The notes under the pieces: model-generated
Database searches by the model: none
Seen by the model: the letters and a program-made list of their open reading frames with translations, nothing else
Told to the model about the DNA's origin: nothing
Shown here: one piece after another, positions 42,522 through 56,070 of the stretch
How the letters are laid out: each line of letters starts with the position of its first letter
How positions within the stretch are numbered: position 1 is the first letter of the stretch
Made by a program: the position numbers and the translations under genes
Assembly (NCBI RefSeq): GCF_009856865.1
Contig: NZ_WVUD01000004.1
Location: 115,072 to 179,071 of the forward strand
Origin: Solidesulfovibrio aerotolerans
GTDB taxonomy: Bacteria > Desulfobacterota > Desulfovibrionia > Desulfovibrionales > Desulfovibrionaceae
Length of the DNA: 64,000 bases
Direction of reading: 5' to 3'

Positions 42522-43450
42522 CACTCTTTATCTTCCTCTTCTCGTTCTCTTTCCATTCCCATCCCCTGCCAAATATCCTCGCGCTCCAGGCGTGCCGCGA
42601 TCTCGCGCAAAATCCCTTGTTTGTCGGCGGCCCAGGCCGGAGCGACGAGTTCGCCGGGCGCGGGATCGGCGTTCTGGCGTTCGATGGCGACATGGGCCGG
42701 CAGGCGGGTGATGGCCTGGCATACGGCGGCGACGTAGTCTTCCCGGGCCATGGGCACGTAGCCGCCGGCGGCGTAGAGGCCGGCCAACCCCGAGCCGGCA
42801 ACGACTAAGGTGTTGTGGAATTTGACCCCGGCGATGGGCAGGGTGGCGAGGAAATCGACCGTGGCCAGGAAATCGGCAACGGTTTCGCCGGGCAGGCCGG
42901 CCATGACGTGGGCGGTGACAAAAAGTCCGGCCGCAGCAGCGTCGCGGCTGGCCCGGGCGAAGGTAGCGGCCGTGTGCCCCCGGTTGATGCGGGCCAGGGT
43001 GGCGTCGTTGGCCGATTGCAGGCCCATCTCCAGGCGCACGTGGCCGAGTGGGGCGGCGGCGAGCAGACTTATTTTTGCGTCATCCAGGCAGTCCGGCCGG
43101 GTCCCCAGGCACAGGCCGGCGATGTCGGGCAGGGTGGCCATCTCGGCCAGCAGGGCGGCCAGGCGCTCGGGTGGGCCGTAAGTATTGGAAAACGATTGCA
43201 GATACCCGAGCAGGGCTTCACCGCGTCTTCGGGCCGGTCCTGTCAGCGCCGCCCATTGCGCTAAAAGGCCGAAGCCTTTAAGGTGCAATCCCGTCCCCGA
43301 TCCGGCCGCGTTGCAAAAAAGGCAGCCGCCCAGGGAGAGCGTCCCGTCCCGATTGGGGCAGGAACTCCCCGCATCCAGAGGAATTTTTTTGGCCCGCCGG
43401 CCGAAAACGGCTCGCAAGGCCTGGGAAAGCGTATGGAGACGGGGCGGCAT
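42479..43450 (-). CDS. YhcC-type radical SAM protein
   Basis: A 323-residue radical SAM enzyme of the TIGR01212/YhcC group. Cysteine ligands are in CPNRDGTLSLGGCLFCN, where the YhcC variant of the CxxxCxxC pattern has a longer first interval. AGLCLGTRPDC and VRLEMGLQS follow in the barrel. The ATG at 43450 gives the family N-terminus. The last residues (RRPGGIIPPGPP) are encoded by the hairpin repeat and are not part of the family. Substrate unknown. It is divergent from the mre operon. Confidence 0.85.
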   Translation of the reverse strand: MPPRLHTLSQALRAVFGRRAKKIPLDAGSSCPNRDGTLSLGGCLFCNAAGSGTGLHLKGFGLLAQWAALTGPARRRGEALLGYLQSFSNTYGPPERLAALLAEMATLPDIAGLCLGTRPDCLDDAKISLLAAAPLGHVRLEMGLQSANDATLARINRGHTAATFARASRDAAAAGLFVTAHVMAGLPGETVADFLATVDFLATLPIAGVKFHNTLVVAGSGLAGLYAAGGYVPMAREDYVAAVCQAITRLPAHVAIERQNADPAPGELVAPAWAADKQGILREIAARLEREDIWQGMGMEREREEEDKECLRRPGGIIPPGPP

Positions 43451-43497
43451 GGCGGCTTTTCCGGATCGGTAAATCAACCGTTGACAACGCGGGATGA

Positions 43498-45714
<2,217 letters not shown>

Positions 45715-45718
<4 letters not shown>

Positions 45719-46185
45719 GACCGGCCAACATCGTCTTTTGGTCCCTGGTGACCCTGCTTGGGGTCTGGCTGCAAAACCTCGTCCCCGGGGTGGACTTCCT
45801 GGCTCCCGGCCTTATCCTGGCCATGCAGGAGGAGAAGTGGACCGTGCCGGTGTGGCTGGCCTTTATCTGGCTTTTTATCCACGAAGGCACCGGCTCCATG
45901 CCCTTTGGGGCCGGGATTCTCTGGTATGGCGCCCTGGCCGGACTCTATTTTTTCGGCCATTGGCTCTTTGAGGCCCGCAACTTTTTGTTTATGTTCATTC
46001 TTGGGGCGTGCCTTGGCGCAATGCATTTCTTTTTGATAAACGTCATGGCCCTGCTCCAGGACTGGTCCATACCCATGGAACGCCTGCTCACCGAGTCGGC
46101 CCAGCAGGCTTTAATTTTTCCCATCGAGTGGGGGCTGTTGTATTTGATCCACCACTATCTTCCGGAAAACCGCCATGCGGCTTGA
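45715..46185 (+). CDS. mreD: Rod-shape determining protein MreD
   Basis: A 156-residue inner-membrane protein with about five to six hydrophobic segments. Family traits are the short length, VPVWLAFIWLFIHEGTGSMPFG and the adjacent mreC and mrdA genes. It overlaps mreC by 4 nt (ATGA) and mrdA by 11 nt. Contributes to the elongasome; biochemical role not defined. Confidence 0.9.
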
Positions 46186-48031
46186 AAGCGATTCTCCCCA
46201 ACAACATGCGCCGCGTTCCGGGCTGATCCTGCTCCAGGCCCTGGTCCTGGGGCTTTTTTGCCTGTTCACCTTGCGCCTGTGGTATTTGCAGGTGCACAAG
46301 GGCAGCAAATTCTCTGAAATGTCCCGGGACAATCAGTTGCGCCAGGTGCTTATCGGCTCGGCCCGGGGACGCATCGTCGATGCCAACGGCCTGCCCCTGG
46401 CGCTCAGCGAACCCTCGTTCGCCCTGGGGCTGGTGCGCGAGGACTGCGAGGACGTGGATGCCACCCTGACCAAGGTGTCGGAGTGGACGGGCGTGGACAA
46501 GCATGTGCTCACGGAAACGTTTAAGCGCGGCAAAAAACGGGTCAAACCCTTTGAGCCGCTTATCCTCAGCACCGATCTGCCCTTTGAGGCCCTGGCCCGT
46601 ATCGAGGCCAACGCCATGCTCTATCCGGGGCTGGAAATCGTTATCCGCCAGAAGCGCTACTACCCCACCGGGGAGCTCATGTCCCATGTGCTGGGCTATG
46701 TGGCCGAAGCCAACGAGGACGAACTGGAAAAAAATCCCCAGCTCTCGCTGGGTGATTCCGTGGGCAAGCAGGGGCTGGAACTGACCCTGGAAAACGAACT
46801 GCGCGGCTCCAAGGGCCGCAAGCAGGTCGAGGTGGACGCCTTTGGCCGCCAGCACAACGAAGCCATTCTGGAACCGCCCCAGGCCGGCAAAGACATCAAG
46901 CTCTCCATCGATGCCAATCTCCAGCGCGAATCCGCCAAATTGCTCGAAGGGCAAGCCGGGGCCATCGTGGTCATGGAGCCGGACACGGGCAAGCTGCTGG
47001 CCATGGTCAGCCAGCCGAGTTTTGACAACAACATGTTCGTACTCGGCGTGCCGGCGGACAAATGGCGGGAACTGCGCGACAACCCGCGCCATCCCATCCA
47101 AAACCGGGTGACCCAGGGCGTGTACCCGCCGGGTTCGGTGTTTAAGCTGCTCATGGCCGCCGCCGGCCTGTCCGAAGGCCTTATCCGGCCGGGCGACGTG
47201 GTGGCCTGTCCCGGGACATACCGGGTGGGCAACCGCGATTTCCACGACTGGAAAAAGGGCGGCCACGGTGCCCTGGATCTGCGGGGCGCGTTGGTGCACT
47301 CCTGCGATATTTATTTTTACAAACTCGGCGACCGCATGGGCATCGATCGATTGCACGACTACGCCACGGCCAGCGGTTTTGGTGCGCGCACCGGCATCGA
47401 CCTGCCCCATGAAAAGGCCGGGCTGATTCCGTCCAAGGAATGGAAGCGCAAGCGTTTTGGCGCAGCCTGGTCCAAGGGCGAGACGGTCATCGCCTCCATC
47501 GGCCAGGGCTACGTGCTGACCTCGCCCCTGCAAATCGCCCGGTATCTGTCGGCCCTGGTCAACGGCGGCCGGCTCATGAAGCCCGAACTGGTCCAGACCG
47601 AGGCGCCCCGCCTGGACGCCACGCTGCCGGTCAAGGACACCGACCGCCAGATCATTCTCGATGCCATGGTGACCACGGTGGAGCAGGGCACGGGCAAATC
47701 CCTGCTGCGTTCCGATGTGGTCACCGGGGCCAAGACCGGCACGGCGCAGGTGGTCAAGCTCATAAACGCCGACGTGCGCCAGAAAACCGCCCAGATGCCC
47801 TACGAACAGCGCGACCACGCCTGGGTGGCCAGCTGGGGCCGCAAGGACGGCAAAACCTATGTGGTGGTCTGTCTGGTCGAACACGGCGGGCACGGCGGCG
47901 AAGTCAGCGGCCCCATCGTGCGCAAGATTTTCGAACAGCTTTTCGGCTCGGCCCCGGCCCGGTCCGCCAAATCGGCAGCTGCGGCCCCGGCCCCGACTCC
48001 GGCAACGGACCCGGCCGACGTCGGCGATTAG
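46175..48031 (+). CDS. mrdA: Penicillin-binding protein 2
   Basis: Transpeptidase of elongation, 618 residues. An N-terminal membrane anchor (LILLQALVLGLFCLFTL) is followed by the PBP dimerisation domain (GSARGRIVDANGLPLA) and the transpeptidase domain. Active site motifs: SVFK (about 320), SCD (HSCDIYF) and KTGTAQ (about 519). The C-terminus is Ala/Pro-rich. It works with RodA, encoded 29 nt downstream. Confidence 0.97.
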   Translation: MRLESDSPQQHAPRSGLILLQALVLGLFCLFTLRLWYLQVHKGSKFSEMSRDNQLRQVLIGSARGRIVDANGLPLALSEPSFALGLVREDCEDVDATLTKVSEWTGVDKHVLTETFKRGKKRVKPFEPLILSTDLPFEALARIEANAMLYPGLEIVIRQKRYYPTGELMSHVLGYVAEANEDELEKNPQLSLGDSVGKQGLELTLENELRGSKGRKQVEVDAFGRQHNEAILEPPQAGKDIKLSIDANLQRESAKLLEGQAGAIVVMEPDTGKLLAMVSQPSFDNNMFVLGVPADKWRELRDNPRHPIQNRVTQGVYPPGSVFKLLMAAAGLSEGLIRPGDVVACPGTYRVGNRDFHDWKKGGHGALDLRGALVHSCDIYFYKLGDRMGIDRLHDYATASGFGARTGIDLPHEKAGLIPSKEWKRKRFGAAWSKGETVIASIGQGYVLTSPLQIARYLSALVNGGRLMKPELVQTEAPRLDATLPVKDTDRQIILDAMVTTVEQGTGKSLLRSDVVTGAKTGTAQVVKLINADVRQKTAQMPYEQRDHAWVASWGRKDGKTYVVVCLVEHGGHGGEVSGPIVRKIFEQLFGSAPARSAKSAAAAPAPTPATDPADVGD

Positions 48032-48060
48032 ACCTTTTCTAACCCGGGGGCTGGGAACGC

Positions 48061-49173
48061 ATGCCTTTTGACAGACGACTCATCCTGTGCGTGAACTGGC
48101 CGCTTTTGGGCCTGACGGCGCTTTTGTTTGGAGTGGGGGTGCTCAACCTCTATTCCGCCAGCGGCTTTCGCATGGGCGATGAGCTGTCGCTGCAGCCCTT
48201 TTACAACAAGCAGCTCATCTGGGGTCTGGCCGGACTCTTCTGTCTGCTGGCCATGGTGGTGTTTGATTATAAGTATCTGGCCACCATTGCCTGGCCGCTC
48301 ATGATCGTCATGACCGTCATGCTGGTGCTGGTGCTCATTTTCGGCAAGACCGTGTCCGGGGCCAGACGCTGGCTGCCCATTGGCGGCTATTCTTTCCAGC
48401 CAAGTGAAATCGCCAAAATCGCCATGCTGTTGCTGGCGGCCAAGATCCTGTCCAAACGCTCCGAACGCCTGGGCTGGCTGGATCTGGCCGGCATCCTGGT
48501 GGTGTCGCTGCCCGTGGCCGGGCTCATCATCGTCGAGCCGGACCTGGGCACGGGCCTTAACGTCCTGCTGCTGGTGGCCGGGCTGATCCTCTACCGGGGC
48601 CTGACCGGGCCGGTGTTTAAGACGCTGGCCGTTGCCGGGCCGATCCTTATTCCCTGCGGCTGGTTTTTCCTCAAGCCCTACCAGAAGGGGCGCATTCTGA
48701 CGTTGTTTGATCCCCAGCGCGATCCGCTGGGGGCCGGCTACCACATCATCCAGTCCCAGATCGCCATCGGTTCGGGCCAGATGTGGGGCAAGGGCTTTTT
48801 GGAAGGTACCCAAAGCCAGTTGCGCTATCTTCCCGAAAAGCATACAGATTTTGCCGTGGCAGTGTTTGCCGAAGAATGGGGGTTTATCGGCGGCATTGTC
48901 CTTTTGACGCTTTTCTGCCTGTTTTTGCTGCAATTTTACTCCACAGCCAAAAATGCCAAAGATCGCTTTGGCAGCTATCTGGCTGCGGGCGTATTCTTCT
49001 ATTTCTTCTGGCAAATCCTCATCAATATGGGTATGGTGCTCGGCATCATGCCGGTCGTTGGTATCCCTCTGCCGTTTATCAGCTACGGGGGGAGCGCCAC
49101 CTTTGTGAATTTCACCCTCGTGGGCATCGTCGTCAACGTTTCCATGCGTCGCTATCTGTTCAAAAAGAACTAG
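48061..49173 (+). CDS. rodA: Peptidoglycan polymerase RodA
   Basis: SEDS-family glycosyltransferase of 370 residues with about ten membrane helices. Signatures are GVLNLYSASG, GARRWLPIGGYSFQPSEIAK and the conserved C-terminal loop MPVVGIPLPFISYGGSA. The catalytic Asp of the family lies in the EPDLGT loop region. GGGGG precedes the ATG. Polymerises lipid II and pairs with PBP2. Confidence 0.97.
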   Translation: MPFDRRLILCVNWPLLGLTALLFGVGVLNLYSASGFRMGDELSLQPFYNKQLIWGLAGLFCLLAMVVFDYKYLATIAWPLMIVMTVMLVLVLIFGKTVSGARRWLPIGGYSFQPSEIAKIAMLLLAAKILSKRSERLGWLDLAGILVVSLPVAGLIIVEPDLGTGLNVLLLVAGLILYRGLTGPVFKTLAVAGPILIPCGWFFLKPYQKGRILTLFDPQRDPLGAGYHIIQSQIAIGSGQMWGKGFLEGTQSQLRYLPEKHTDFAVAVFAEEWGFIGGIVLLTLFCLFLLQFYSTAKNAKDRFGSYLAAGVFFYFFWQILINMGMVLGIMPVVGIPLPFISYGGSATFVNFTLVGIVVNVSMRRYLFKKN

Positions 49174-49230
49174 CGCGGCGGGATCTTGCGGCAAACGGGG
49201 CAAAGAGCGCGCCGGCAGTCGGAGGGTCTT

Positions 49231-49635
49231 TTGGGGAAACACGACATCAACGCCTTCCTAGGGGTTGGGACGTCCTTTGTCGGGCGGCTGACCTTTGGCG
49301 GCGTGGTGCGCATTGACGGCGAATTCGAAGGCGAAATCGTCTCGTCAGGAACCCTGGTGGTGGGCAGCCAGGCCAGGGTGGCCGGGCGCATTACCGTGGG
49401 CCGGCTGGTGTGCGACGGCTTCGTGGCGGCCGAGGTGTCGGCGTCGGCGTCGGTGGCGGTGCATGCCCGGGGGCGTGTGGTCGGTTCGGTGTGCACGCCG
49501 TCGCTGGTCGTGGACGAGGGCGGACGCCTGGACGGGCTGGTGTCCATGGGCCGGGACGAGGTGTTGGCCGACCCGCCGGCCCTGGCCGCAGGAACTTCGC
49601 CCGAAACTTCACAAAAGCCGGATCGTAAGGCGTAG
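49231..49635 (+). CDS. Bactofilin
   Basis: A 134-residue beta-helical cytoskeletal protein. The repeated strands (GVVRIDGEFEGEI, TLVVGSQARVAGRI, SVAVHARGRVVGSV) are typical of the DUF583 family. The TTG at 49231 is preferred: GGAGGG lies 4-5 nt upstream and the family begins there; a TTG at 49186 gives an Arg-rich extension. Bactofilins polymerise without nucleotide and localise cell-wall enzymes, which suits its place after rodA. Confidence 0.85.
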   Translation: MGKHDINAFLGVGTSFVGRLTFGGVVRIDGEFEGEIVSSGTLVVGSQARVAGRITVGRLVCDGFVAAEVSASASVAVHARGRVVGSVCTPSLVVDEGGRLDGLVSMGRDEVLADPPALAAGTSPETSQKPDRKA

Positions 49636-49757
49636 CGGGGCTTGACGCCACATACGGCGTTACGGTTTTTGTCAAAAAGGGCTGGACAGGCCAGTTCAAA
49701 TCGGCTACTGCCGCTTGCTGACTTTGCAAAAATTTTCACAACCTCCCGGAGGCGACG

Positions 49758-50177
49758 ATGATTGACTTAAACGCCACGTTTTTCGTCCAACTCGTCAATT
49801 TTGTGCTCATCCTGATCCTGCTCAACGTCATCCTCATCGGACCCATCCGCCGGGTGCTCAAAAAACGGGCTGAACTCGTCGCTTCCCAGATGGAAGGCAT
49901 CGAGTCCTTCGCGTCCTCGGCCAGCTCCAAGCTCAAGGATTACGAATCGGCTCTGGATGCCGCGCGCGTGGCCGCAACGGCCGGGCGCATGGCGATGAAG
50001 GCCGAGGGACAGGCCCAGGAAAAGGAACTGCTTGAGGCTGCCGGCGCTGCTGCGGTTGCCACCGTACAGGCCGCCAAGGCGGAGATCGCCTCGCAGTCCG
50101 CTACGGCGAAAAAGGCCCTTGAGGCCAAGGTGTCGGGGTTGGCTTCCAAGGCCGTGGCCAGGGTGCTGGCGGCTTAA
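49758..50177 (+). CDS. ATP synthase subunit b'
   Basis: A 139-residue stator subunit of the F0 part: membrane helix at residues 7-27 (FFVQLVNFVLILILLNV) followed by an Ala/Lys-rich coiled coil. GGAGG lies 5 nt before the ATG. It opens the operon b'-b-delta-alpha-gamma-beta-epsilon. The a and c subunits are not in the window, as is usual for Desulfovibrio, where they lie in a separate operon. Confidence 0.92.
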   Translation: MIDLNATFFVQLVNFVLILILLNVILIGPIRRVLKKRAELVASQMEGIESFASSASSKLKDYESALDAARVAATAGRMAMKAEGQAQEKELLEAAGAAAVATVQAAKAEIASQSATAKKALEAKVSGLASKAVARVLAA

Positions 50178-50222
50178 GGCCCGAGGATTTTCGTGGATTT
50201 CTCAAGGAAAGGGAGGGTTCAA

Positions 50223-50798
50223 TTGAAAAGGCTCCACCTCATCGCCACAGTGGCCCTGGTGCTCGGCGTGGCCGCATGTGCCTACGCGTCGGGCGACGCA
50301 GGGGCTGCGGAGGCTCACGGACTGAACTGGAAGGATTTCCTGTTCCGCGTGATCAACTTCGTGCTGGTGTTCGCCGTCATCGCCAAGCTGGCCGGAAAAA
50401 AGATGGTCGGTTTTTTCCGGGGACGCAGCGAAGCCATCGAAAACCAGTTGGCCGACCTCGACAGCCGCAAGGCCGATGCGGCCAAGCGGTTGGGTGAGAT
50501 CGAGGCTTCCATCAGCGATCTGGCCAGCGAAAAGGCCCGCATTGAAGCCGAGTATCGCCGCCAGGGCGAAGCGTTGCGCGATTCCATCGTCGCCGCCGCC
50601 GAAGCCAAGGCCGTCCAGATCAAGGAGCAGGCTGCCACCGCCGCCGCTGCCGAAGCTCGGGTGGCCATGCAGGAACTTCGTGCCCAGCTTGCCGATTCCG
50701 TGATCGCCGCGGCCAAGGCTTCGCTGGAAAAGAAGCTGACCGCCAAGGACCAGGACAAGCTCGTGGATGAATACTTAACCAAGGTGGTGTTCAATTGA
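50223..50798 (+). CDS. atpF: ATP synthase subunit b
   Basis: A 191-residue b subunit with an N-terminal signal/anchor (LHLIATVALVLGVAACAYA), a second hydrophobic segment (FLFRVINFVLVFAVIAKLAG) and a long charged coiled coil. The TTG at 50223 has GGAGG 6 nt upstream; the GTG at 50193 with GAGG 6 nt upstream is the alternative. The second stator subunit beside b' suits the b/b' heterodimer arrangement. Confidence 0.9.
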   Translation: MKRLHLIATVALVLGVAACAYASGDAGAAEAHGLNWKDFLFRVINFVLVFAVIAKLAGKKMVGFFRGRSEAIENQLADLDSRKADAAKRLGEIEASISDLASEKARIEAEYRRQGEALRDSIVAAAEAKAVQIKEQAATAAAAEARVAMQELRAQLADSVIAAAKASLEKKLTAKDQDKLVDEYLTKVVFN

Positions 50799-51346
50799 CC
50801 GGCAACATCGTCGCGCGCCGTTACGCCAAGGCGCTCTTCGCGCTGGCCAAGAAGGCCGGCAAAAAGGCCCCGGCGGAATACGGCAAGGATCTGGAGGCGT
50901 TTGCTTCCGTCCTTGAGACGTCTGCGGATCTGCTTAAGGTGTTTGCCAACCCCATCATCAGCGCCGATTTGAAGAAAGCGGTGCTGGCCGGGGTGGTCGG
51001 CAAGCTGGCCCTTAAGCCCATGGTCGCCAACTTCCTGTCGCTTCTGGCTGACAAGGAACGCCTCCCCTACGTGCTGGAAGTGTCCGCCTACTACCGGACC
51101 CTTTTGGACGAGTCGGAAGGCGTTATGCGCGGGCAGCTCCTGACTGCTTTTGCCCTCGCCGATGCCCGCCAGGATCAAATCAAGTCCAAGCTTGAGAAAC
51201 AGTCCGGCAAAAAGCTGGTGCTGTCTTTTGCCGTCGACCCCGCCATCATCGGCGGCGTAGTCCTCAAGGTCGGCGACAAGGTGTTGGACGCGAGCCTTCG
51301 CGCCCAACTTGAAATATTGAAAGAACAAATCAAGAGGGGTGAGTAG
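50795..51346 (+). CDS. atpH: ATP synthase subunit delta
   Basis: A 183-residue stator subunit linking b to the alpha3beta3 head. Family features: [17 protein letters not shown] at the N-terminus and [27 protein letters not shown] at the C-terminus. It starts at TTG overlapping the atpF stop (TTGA) and ends 4 nt before atpA. Confidence 0.95.
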   Translation: MTGNIVARRYAKALFALAKKAGKKAPAEYGKDLEAFASVLETSADLLKVFANPIISADLKKAVLAGVVGKLALKPMVANFLSLLADKERLPYVLEVSAYYRTLLDESEGVMRGQLLTAFALADARQDQIKSKLEKQSGKKLVLSFAVDPAIIGGVVLKVGDKVLDASLRAQLEILKEQIKRGE

Positions 51347-51350
51347 GGCC

Positions 51351-52859
51351 ATGCAAATCAAAGCGGAAGAGATCAGCCAGATCATCGAACAGCAGATTCA
51401 GCACTACGAGTCTCGCGTTGAGATGAGCGAGACTGGCACTGTGCTGTCCGTCGGCGACCAGATTGCCCGCGTCTACGGCGTCCAGAACGCCATGGCCATG
51501 GAGCTTTTGGAATTCCCGGGCGGTATCATGGGTCTGGTGCTCAACCTGGAAGAGGACAACGTCGGTGTGGCCCTTCTTGGTGAAGACACCCACATCAAAG
51601 AAGGCGACCCGGTCAAGCGCACCGGCAAGATCTTCTCGGTGCCCGTCGGCGACGCCGTCACCGGCCGCGTCATCGACCCCCTGGGAAGCCCCATCGACGG
51701 CCTTGGCCCCATTGAAGCCAAGGAAGTGCGTAACGTCGAAATCAAGGCCCCCGGCATCATCGCCCGTAAGTCGGTCCATGAGCCCATGTACACGGGCCTT
51801 AAGGCCGTTGACGCCATGACCCCCATCGGTCGTGGCCAGCGCGAACTGATCATCGGCGACCGTCAGACCGGCAAGACCGCCGTCTGCATCGACGCCATCC
51901 TGGCCCAGAAGGGACAGGGCGTGTTCTGCTTCTACGTCGCCATCGGCCAGAAGAAGTCCACGGTTGCCCTGGTTGCCGAAACGCTGCGCCGTTACGGAGC
52001 CATGGAATACACCACCATCATCTCGGCCACCGCGTCCGAGCCGGCTTCGCTCCAGTTCATGGCCGCCTACTCCGGCTGCACCATGGCGGAGTACCACCGC
52101 GACAACGGCCGCCACGCCCTGATCATCTATGATGATCTGTCCAAGCAGGCCGTCAGCTACCGCCAGATGTCCCTCTTGCTGCGTCGTCCCCCCGGACGTG
52201 AAGCCTACCCCGGCGACGTTTTCTACCTCCACTCGCGTTTGCTGGAGCGTGCCGCCAAATTGTCCGATGCCCTGGGAGCCGGCTCCCTGACCGCGCTGCC
52301 CATCATCGAGACCCAGGCGGGCGACGTGTCGGCCTACATCCCGACCAACGTCATCTCCATCACCGACGGACAGGTTTACCTCGAGCCCAACCTGTTTAAC
52401 GCCGGTATCCGTCCGGCCATCAACGTCGGTCTGTCGGTCTCCCGCGTCGGTGGTGCTGCCCAGGTCAAGGCCATGAAGCAGGTCGCCGGTACGCTGCGTC
52501 TCGACCTCGCCCAGTACCGCGAGCTGGCCGCTTTCGCCCAGTTCGGTTCCGATCTGGACAAGGGCACCCAGCTCAAGCTCAATCGCGGCATGCGCATGGT
52601 GGAACTGCTCAAGCAGCCCCAGTACAAGCCCATGAGCGTGGCCGAGCAGGTTATCTCCCTGTTCGCCGGTACCCGCGGCTTCATGGACGATGTGCCGGTT
52701 GAGTCCGTGCGCAAGTTCGAGGAAGGCCTGCAGGAGTACTTTGCCAACGCCAAGAGCGACATCCTGAACGAGATCCGGGATAAGAAGGCGCTCGACGACA
52801 GCCTGACCGCCAGACTTGGCGCGGCCATCGACGAGTTCAAAAAGGGCTTCAAGGCCTAG
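51351..52859 (+). CDS. atpA: ATP synthase subunit alpha
   Basis: A 502-residue non-catalytic nucleotide-binding subunit. P-loop GDRQTGKTA (about 169), [17 protein letters not shown] region written [11 protein letters not shown] here, and [21 protein letters not shown] with the signature Ser and Arg. Sequence and length are standard. Found second after delta, before gamma. Confidence 0.98.
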   Translation: MQIKAEEISQIIEQQIQHYESRVEMSETGTVLSVGDQIARVYGVQNAMAMELLEFPGGIMGLVLNLEEDNVGVALLGEDTHIKEGDPVKRTGKIFSVPVGDAVTGRVIDPLGSPIDGLGPIEAKEVRNVEIKAPGIIARKSVHEPMYTGLKAVDAMTPIGRGQRELIIGDRQTGKTAVCIDAILAQKGQGVFCFYVAIGQKKSTVALVAETLRRYGAMEYTTIISATASEPASLQFMAAYSGCTMAEYHRDNGRHALIIYDDLSKQAVSYRQMSLLLRRPPGREAYPGDVFYLHSRLLERAAKLSDALGAGSLTALPIIETQAGDVSAYIPTNVISITDGQVYLEPNLFNAGIRPAINVGLSVSRVGGAAQVKAMKQVAGTLRLDLAQYRELAAFAQFGSDLDKGTQLKLNRGMRMVELLKQPQYKPMSVAEQVISLFAGTRGFMDDVPVESVRKFEEGLQEYFANAKSDILNEIRDKKALDDSLTARLGAAIDEFKKGFKA

Positions 52860-52950
52860 GCGTCGCGCTTAAAAACCATGAAGGTTTTTTGCAAAAAGGC
52901 GGCCGTTCGCGGCTGCTGCGCAACGCTGACACAGGCCTAAAGGGGGAGCC

Positions 52951-53835
52951 ATGCCTGCGCTCAAAGACGTAAAGAACAAGATCAACGGGGTCCGAAAGAC
53001 CAAGCAGATCACCAAGGCCATGAACATGGTGGCCTCGGCCAAGCTGCGCCACGCCCAGTCGCGCATTGAGCGGTTTCGTCCCTACGCCGACAAGTTCTAC
53101 GAGATGCTCGGAGAACTGGCCAAAGGTGCCGACTCCTCGACCCATCCGCTGCTGGAAGCCCGCGAAGAAGTAAAGACTGTCCTGATGGTGGTCATTACCT
53201 CGGATCGCGGTCTGTGCGGCGCCTTTAACAACAACATCATCCAGGCGTCCATGAAGGTCGCCCGGGCCAAAACCGCCGAAGGCAAGACCGTTAAGATCAT
53301 GTGCGTCGGCCGCAAGGCCCGCGACAGCTTCCGGCGCACCAGTTTTGAAATCGTGGCCGCCTATGTCAATGAAATGGCTGCCTTCGACTTCTCCCTGGCC
53401 ACGCGTATCGGATCTGAGGTCATCGGCGGCTATGTCGGCGAAACCTACGATGAAGTGATCATGGCCTTTGGCAAGTTTGTAAGCCTTGCCCGCCAGGAAC
53501 CCACGCTTTTGCCCGTGCTGCCCCTTTCCCCTGCCGCCGCTGTCGGTGAGGTCAAAGAGGACGTCGGCGCCAAGGCCGAGTACATCTACGAACCGTCGGT
53601 GGAAGGTCTGCTCGCCGAGCTCTTGCCCCGGTTCATCAATGTCCAGATCTATCGCGGGTTGCTTGACACCTCGGCCAGCGAGCACGCTGCCCGGATGCGA
53701 TCCATGGACAATGCCACCAGGAACTGCGACGACCTCGTCAGCTCGCTTACCCTGGTCTACAACAAGGCCCGCCAAACGGCCATTACCAAGGAACTGATGG
53801 ACATCGTCGGCGGTTCCGAAGCACTCAAGGGATAA
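52951..53835 (+). CDS. atpG: ATP synthase subunit gamma
   Basis: A 294-residue rotor shaft. N-terminal helix KNKINGVRKTKQITKAMNMV and C-terminal SLTLVYNKARQTAITKELMDIVGG are the two halves of the coiled coil. SDRGLCGAFNNNI in the Rossmann domain is conserved. GGGGGAG precedes the ATG. Confidence 0.98.
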   Translation: MPALKDVKNKINGVRKTKQITKAMNMVASAKLRHAQSRIERFRPYADKFYEMLGELAKGADSSTHPLLEAREEVKTVLMVVITSDRGLCGAFNNNIIQASMKVARAKTAEGKTVKIMCVGRKARDSFRRTSFEIVAAYVNEMAAFDFSLATRIGSEVIGGYVGETYDEVIMAFGKFVSLARQEPTLLPVLPLSPAAAVGEVKEDVGAKAEYIYEPSVEGLLAELLPRFINVQIYRGLLDTSASEHAARMRSMDNATRNCDDLVSSLTLVYNKARQTAITKELMDIVGGSEALKG

Positions 53836-55266
<1,431 letters not shown>

Positions 55267-55271
55267 CGATC

Positions 55272-55697
55272 ATGGCCCAACTCCGCCTTGAAATCGTCAC
55301 CCCGGACAAGCTCGTCTTGTCCCAGGATGTTGACTACGTGGGCGCTCCGGGTCTGCTTGGTGAATTCGGCGTCATGGCGAACCACATCCCGTTCCTGTCG
55401 GCCCTTGGCATCGGTTCGCTGATGTACAAGACCGGCGGCAAGGCGAACTACGTCTTCATCGCCGGCGGGTTTGCCGAGGTGTCCGGGAACAAGGTCACCA
55501 TTCTGGCTGAAGTGGCCGAGCGTCCGGAAGATATCGACATCGAACGCGCCCGCCGGGCCCAGGATCGGGCCAAACAGCGGGTTGAGCGCGAACGGGACAA
55601 GGTCGACTTCGCCCGGGCCCAGGCCGCCATGCAGCGGGCGATGTATCGCCTGCGCGTGCGCGACAACTCCGGGTCTATCGGCTCCGCCGCTCACTAA
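55272..55697 (+). CDS. atpC: ATP synthase subunit epsilon
   Basis: A 141-residue inhibitory/rotor subunit. N-terminal beta-sandwich [34 protein letters not shown] and [16 protein letters not shown] core, with a C-terminal helical hairpin ([18 protein letters not shown]). Last gene of the operon, followed by a strong terminator at 55723. A second, related copy lies at 56071. Confidence 0.96.
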   Translation: MAQLRLEIVTPDKLVLSQDVDYVGAPGLLGEFGVMANHIPFLSALGIGSLMYKTGGKANYVFIAGGFAEVSGNKVTILAEVAERPEDIDIERARRAQDRAKQRVERERDKVDFARAQAAMQRAMYRLRVRDNSGSIGSAAH

Positions 55698-55722
55698 GCC
55701 CATTCCTGACTTGCTGATCCGA

Positions 55723-55754
55723 GGCGGCCCCCATTTGGGGGCCGCCTTTTTTTT
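55723..55754 (+). terminator. Rho-independent terminator of the atp operon
   Basis: A 10-bp stem GGCGGCCCCC/GGGGGCCGCC with loop ATTT and eight T, 26 nt past the atpC stop. Confidence 0.95.
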
Positions 55755-55855
55755 CGCTGCCAACGCCTGTGCTGCTTGTGTTCAGAGCGTTAGCCGGTTT
55801 GAACAGCGCACGCCCGTGGGTCAAGCGTGGCCGGCACGACAAGTCAGGCAGCGCA

Positions 55856-55915
55856 ACGTCACGCCACATTACGCCACGCCAATCCACGATAAGCTACGAC
55901 AATCCACGACAAGCC
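55856..55915. repeat. Degenerate 20-bp tandem repeat, three units
   Basis: Units 55856-55875, 55876-55895 and 55896-55915. The last two differ at few sites (ACGCCAATCCACGATAAGCT and ACGACAATCCACGACAAGCC); the first is more diverged. It lies in the 373-nt gap between atpC and the second epsilon gene, otherwise without gene-like sequence. Confidence 0.5.
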
Positions 55916-56000
55916 CCATTCCTTCAATCCGCGCCAGCCGAGATTAACCACTGGATAACTCGCGACCACACTTTTGCCGGGCCGGCCCCGGGCGTATGCA

Positions 56001-56030
56001 TTGTCGGGGCAGGGCGCTTTCTGGTATACA
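56001..56030 (+). promoter_or_regulatory. Promoter for the second epsilon gene
   Basis: TTGTCG (56001-56006), 18-nt spacer, TATACA (56025-56030), giving a start near 56037 and a leader of about 34 nt. It shows the second copy is transcribed separately from the atp operon. Confidence 0.5.
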
Positions 56031-56070
56031 ACCGCCATCGGCGCGCGAAACCCTTTGCCAAGGACATGGT

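Noticed and set aside
49636..49757. atp operon promoter (TTGACG at about 49643)
   Set aside because: No convincing -10 at a proper distance, so not listed.
52861..52950. Possible regulatory hairpin between atpA and atpG
   Set aside because: GCGGCCG/CGGCTGC pairing is imperfect, no T run, and the gap is common between these genes.
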